Below are positions 6,297 to 7,958 of a DNA stretch of 7,958 nt, piece by piece. Where the stretch lies: assembly GCA_012842645.1 (NCBI GenBank), contig DUSJ01000099.1, forward strand, positions 1 to 7,958. The letters are read 5' to 3'. Numbering within the stretch: the first letter of the stretch is position 1; every line of letters starts with the position of its first letter. This stretch comes from Clostridiaceae bacterium (GTDB lineage Bacteria; Bacillota; Clostridia; DSM-8532). The translations under genes were made by a program, and so were the position numbers. The notes beneath the pieces were generated by a model. That model saw only the letters and a list, made by a program, of their open reading frames with translations, did no database searches and was not told the DNA's origin.

Positions 6297-6335
6297 TCTT
6301 TGTGACAGGTGGAGGGTGCCCCTGTCACAAAGATG
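6295..6335. repeat. Perfect 15-bp inverted repeat in the convergent intergenic gap
   Basis: CATCTTTGTGACAGG (6295-6309) and CCTGTCACAAAGATG (6321-6335) are exact reverse complements around an 11-base loop, TGGAGGGTGCC. It lies between two converging genes, so it could stop transcription from both sides, but neither strand has a T tract after the stem. Its shape (variable long stem with GGTGCC in the loop) parallels the next palindrome, suggesting a dispersed element and not a plain terminator. Confidence 0.75.
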
Positions 6336-6343
6336 CATAAGGA

Positions 6344-6376
6344 AATGAAGCAAAGGAACCGTCCCCCTGCTTCATT
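6344..6376. repeat. 9-bp inverted repeat around a GGAACCGTCCC core
   Basis: AATGAAGCA (6344-6352) and TGCTTCATT (6368-6376) are exact reverse complements flanking the 15-base AAGGAACCGTCCCCC. The core is shared with 4215-4229. From memory, stems of varying sequence around a G(A)GAACCGTCCCC core recur in intergenic regions of many Firmicutes. It ends 18 bases before the ATPase stop codon. Confidence 0.65.
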
Positions 6377-6394
6377 CGATGACACTGTTTATTA

Positions 6395-7189
6395 CTATGA
6401 CAGCAGGACGCGGTCGTACGCAAACTCCTGGCCGGAAACAAGCCCGAACCGTTCCAGGAGGGCTTCCACAGTCAGCTTTTTCTTTTCATCCCCTCTTATA
6501 TCAAGAATAACCTGCCCGTCATGCATCATGATAAGACGATTGCCGTATCTTATGGCATCCCTCATGTTATGGGTAACCATCAATGTAGTCAGTTTATTTT
6601 CCGAAACCAGTTTATCGGTCAATGACAGTACTCTTTCAGCGGTCTTCGGGTCAAGGGCCGAAGTATGCTCATCCAAAAGCAGAAGCCCGGGCTTCTTCAA
6701 AACTGCCATCAGCAGGGTTATTGCCTGCCTCTGTCCGCCTGAGAGCAGCTTTACCTTGGTGTTGAGCCTGTTTTCAAGTCCCAGGTCAAGCTGAGCAAGC
6801 ATTTGGCGGTAGGTTTCCCGCTCCTTGCCGGTTATTCCCCATTTCAAGCCTCTTGGCTGACCTCGTCTTAAAGCCAGGGCAAGGTTCTCTTCCAGCAGCA
6901 TATCGGAAGCAGTACCCATCATCGGGTCCTGGAATACCCTTCCAAGCAGTGCTGCTCTCTTATGTTCAGGCATTTTAGTCACATCAGTCCCTGCTATGAC
7001 TATCGATCCCCTGTCAACACCGTAAACACCAGCGACACAGTTCAGCAGCGTGGATTTCCCGGCGCCATTGCCGCCTATGAGGGTCACAAAATCACCCTCC
7101 TCCATATCGATGCTGACATTTTTAAGGGCAATTTTCTGGTTGATCGTTCCGGGATTGAATACTTTATATACTCCGCTTACCTTAAGCAT
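6395..7189 (-). CDS. ABC transporter ATP-binding protein (TrpXYZ-like / COG1101-type uptake system)
   Basis: This is the cytoplasmic ATPase that powers the adjacent permease. 264 residues with every nucleotide-binding motif intact: Walker A GGNGAGKST (39-47), Q-loop Gln87 in VFQDP, signature LSGGQ (149-153), Walker B LLLLDEH (Asp173, Glu174), D-loop SALD (177-180) and H-loop His207 in VTHN. The FQDPMMGTASDM stretch after the Q-loop, together with the neighbouring permease type, fits the family found with ABC_sub_bind lipoproteins. Members are called TrpXYZ in streptococci, where aromatic amino acids have been proposed as substrates; most are uncharacterised. The start chosen is the ATG at 7187-7189 (MLKVSGVYKVF), with GGAGG 5 bases upstream. 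An ATG four codons earlier (7201) lacks a ribosome binding site and overlaps this one. The start overlaps the permease stop by 8 bases (ATGCTTAA), implying translational coupling. Confidence 0.93.
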   Translation of the reverse strand: MLKVSGVYKVFNPGTINQKIALKNVSIDMEEGDFVTLIGGNGAGKSTLLNCVAGVYGVDRGSIVIAGTDVTKMPEHKRAALLGRVFQDPMMGTASDMLLEENLALALRRGQPRGLKWGITGKERETYRQMLAQLDLGLENRLNTKVKLLSGGQRQAITLLMAVLKKPGLLLLDEHTSALDPKTAERVLSLTDKLVSENKLTTLMVTHNMRDAIRYGNRLIMMHDGQVILDIRGDEKKKLTVEALLERFGLVSGQEFAYDRVLLS

Positions 7190-7958
7190 TTTTTCCTCCA
7201 TTCAGATTCTGCAACGGTTGTTCATTCTCATCTATCATTATTTTGGGTGGATTGATGTAATTTTTTATGATCGGCAGGGACAGAGCTATCGCCACTGTTA
7301 TGGCAGTGAAGAGTTTCAGATCGTTGCTGTGCATTCCAAGCTTCAGTACAAAGGCAATGATGATCCTGTATGTAATGGCTCCGAATGCGATAGATATCAG
7401 CCTCATCATAAAATTTCTCTTACCGAAAAGAACTTCGCCTATGATCACCGAAGCCAGGCCTATAACGATTGACCCGGTCCCCATCTGTACATCTGCAAAG
7501 TTTTGGTACTGTGAAATCAGGGCTCCGCTTAAGGATACAAGACCATTGCTGATCACAAGTCCCAGGATTATCATAGTGTTTGTGTTGATCCCCTGAGCCC
7601 TTACCATTTTAGGGTTATTACCGGTGGCTCTTATGGCACTGCCCAGCTCTGTTCCGAAAAACCAGTATAGCAGGCAAATCACTATTGCTACAACAATAAG
7701 CCCAAGTATGATGATCGACCACGATGATTCCACGCCCAGCTTCTCAAAAGCCGTGAATACCGTTTCCATCCGCAGCAAAGAAAGGCTCGCCTTGCCGAGC
7801 ACACGCAGATTTATCGAATATAGCGCTATCATAGTCAAAATACCTGACAGAAGGGCGGGAATCTTGAGTACCGTATGTAGGATCCCTGTAACGAGACCTG
7901 CAGCCATTCCTCCCAATATAGATACTCCTGTCGCGATATATGGATTTGCTCCTTTTGA
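7182..7958 (-). CDS. ABC transporter permease, BPD_transp_2 type (5' end missing, runs off right edge)
   Basis: This is the integral membrane subunit of the ABC uptake system. The frame stays open to the window edge; 258 codons are visible, beginning SKGANPYIATGVSILGG, and the family is usually near 300, so about 40 N-terminal residues are outside. A TTG at 7914-7916 is internal, not the start. About seven hydrophobic segments are visible (around 7-28, 34-53, 81-101, 126-148, 162-178, 186-204, 216-232). GTELGSAIRATGNNPKMVRA (102-121) is the cytoplasmic coupling loop that contacts the ATPase in this family, and LLSGILTMIALYSINL is also typical. The C-terminus is cytoplasmic and ends NLNGGKNA. 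By family precedent the substrate-binding lipoprotein gene should lie further right. The substrate is not determinable from this part. Confidence 0.92.
   Translation of the reverse strand, partial: SKGANPYIATGVSILGGMAAGLVTGILHTVLKIPALLSGILTMIALYSINLRVLGKASLSLLRMETVFTAFEKLGVESSWSIIILGLIVVAIVICLLYWFFGTELGSAIRATGNNPKMVRAQGINTNTMIILGLVISNGLVSLSGALISQYQNFADVQMGTGSIVIGLASVIIGEVLFGKRNFMMRLISIAFGAITYRIIIAFVLKLGMHSNDLKLFTAITVAIALSLPIIKNYINPPKIMIDENEQPLQNLNGGKNA

Noticed and set aside
6257..6394. CRISPR array or attachment site in the repeat-rich gap
   Set aside because: The units differ in sequence and are palindromes, with no regular repeat-spacer pattern, no tRNA and no integrase nearby.
6309..6794. 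161-codon plus-strand frame starting in the intergenic palindromes
   Set aside because: Most of it is antisense to the ABC ATPase, and the first part is hairpin repeat; no ribosome binding site.
7190..7201. ATPase start at 7201
   Set aside because: No ribosome binding site in front of it; GGAGG lies between it and the better-placed ATG at 7189.

Overview
The window looks like a chromosomal stretch from a low-to-mid GC Firmicute, most likely of the class Clostridia. This rests on strong AGGAGG-type ribosome binding sites, GTG and TTG starts, a T-box leader on an aminoacyl-tRNA synthetase operon, a clostridial-style PheS, and a type A RNase P RNA. No database search was possible, so the lineage is an inference.

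Left part (1-4728), all on the minus strand. Reading in the direction of transcription, from right to left, it carries: a small membrane-anchored ComEA-like helix-hairpin-helix protein; the RNase P RNA gene rnpB with its own promoter and a probable terminator; a cytoplasmic esterase of the EstA/esterase D type; and the phenylalanyl-tRNA synthetase operon pheS-pheT behind a complete T-box riboswitch. pheT runs off the left edge. The T-box reads tRNA-Phe charging (Phe specifier, UGGU bulge matching an ACCA tRNA end), so pheST should be transcribed when uncharged tRNA-Phe accumulates.

Middle (4729-6256). A short divergent promoter region separates the ComEA-like gene (leftward) from a rightward low-molecular-weight penicillin-binding protein, a D-alanyl-D-alanine carboxypeptidase with signal peptide, STTK/SAN/KTG catalytic motifs and a C-terminal membrane anchor. 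Its promoter and ribosome binding site fix a TTG start at 4913.

Convergent gap (6257-6394). This 138-base gap has no gene but is packed with three palindromic units. One resembles a widespread bacterial intergenic repeat, one is a perfect 15-bp inverted repeat, and one is a 9-bp inverted repeat around a core that recurs at 4215-4229. It is the least ordinary part of the window.

Right part (6395-7958), minus strand. It holds the last two genes of an ABC transporter operon, a permease (incomplete at the right edge) and its ATPase, overlapping by 8 bases. The family is that of TrpXYZ-like or otherwise uncharacterised uptake systems with an ABC_sub_bind lipoprotein, whose gene would be expected just outside the window.

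Overall this is mostly housekeeping DNA. I found no CRISPR array, phage, defence island or clearly novel system. The interest lies in regulation (the T-box and promoter-defined starts) and in the small dispersed palindromes.
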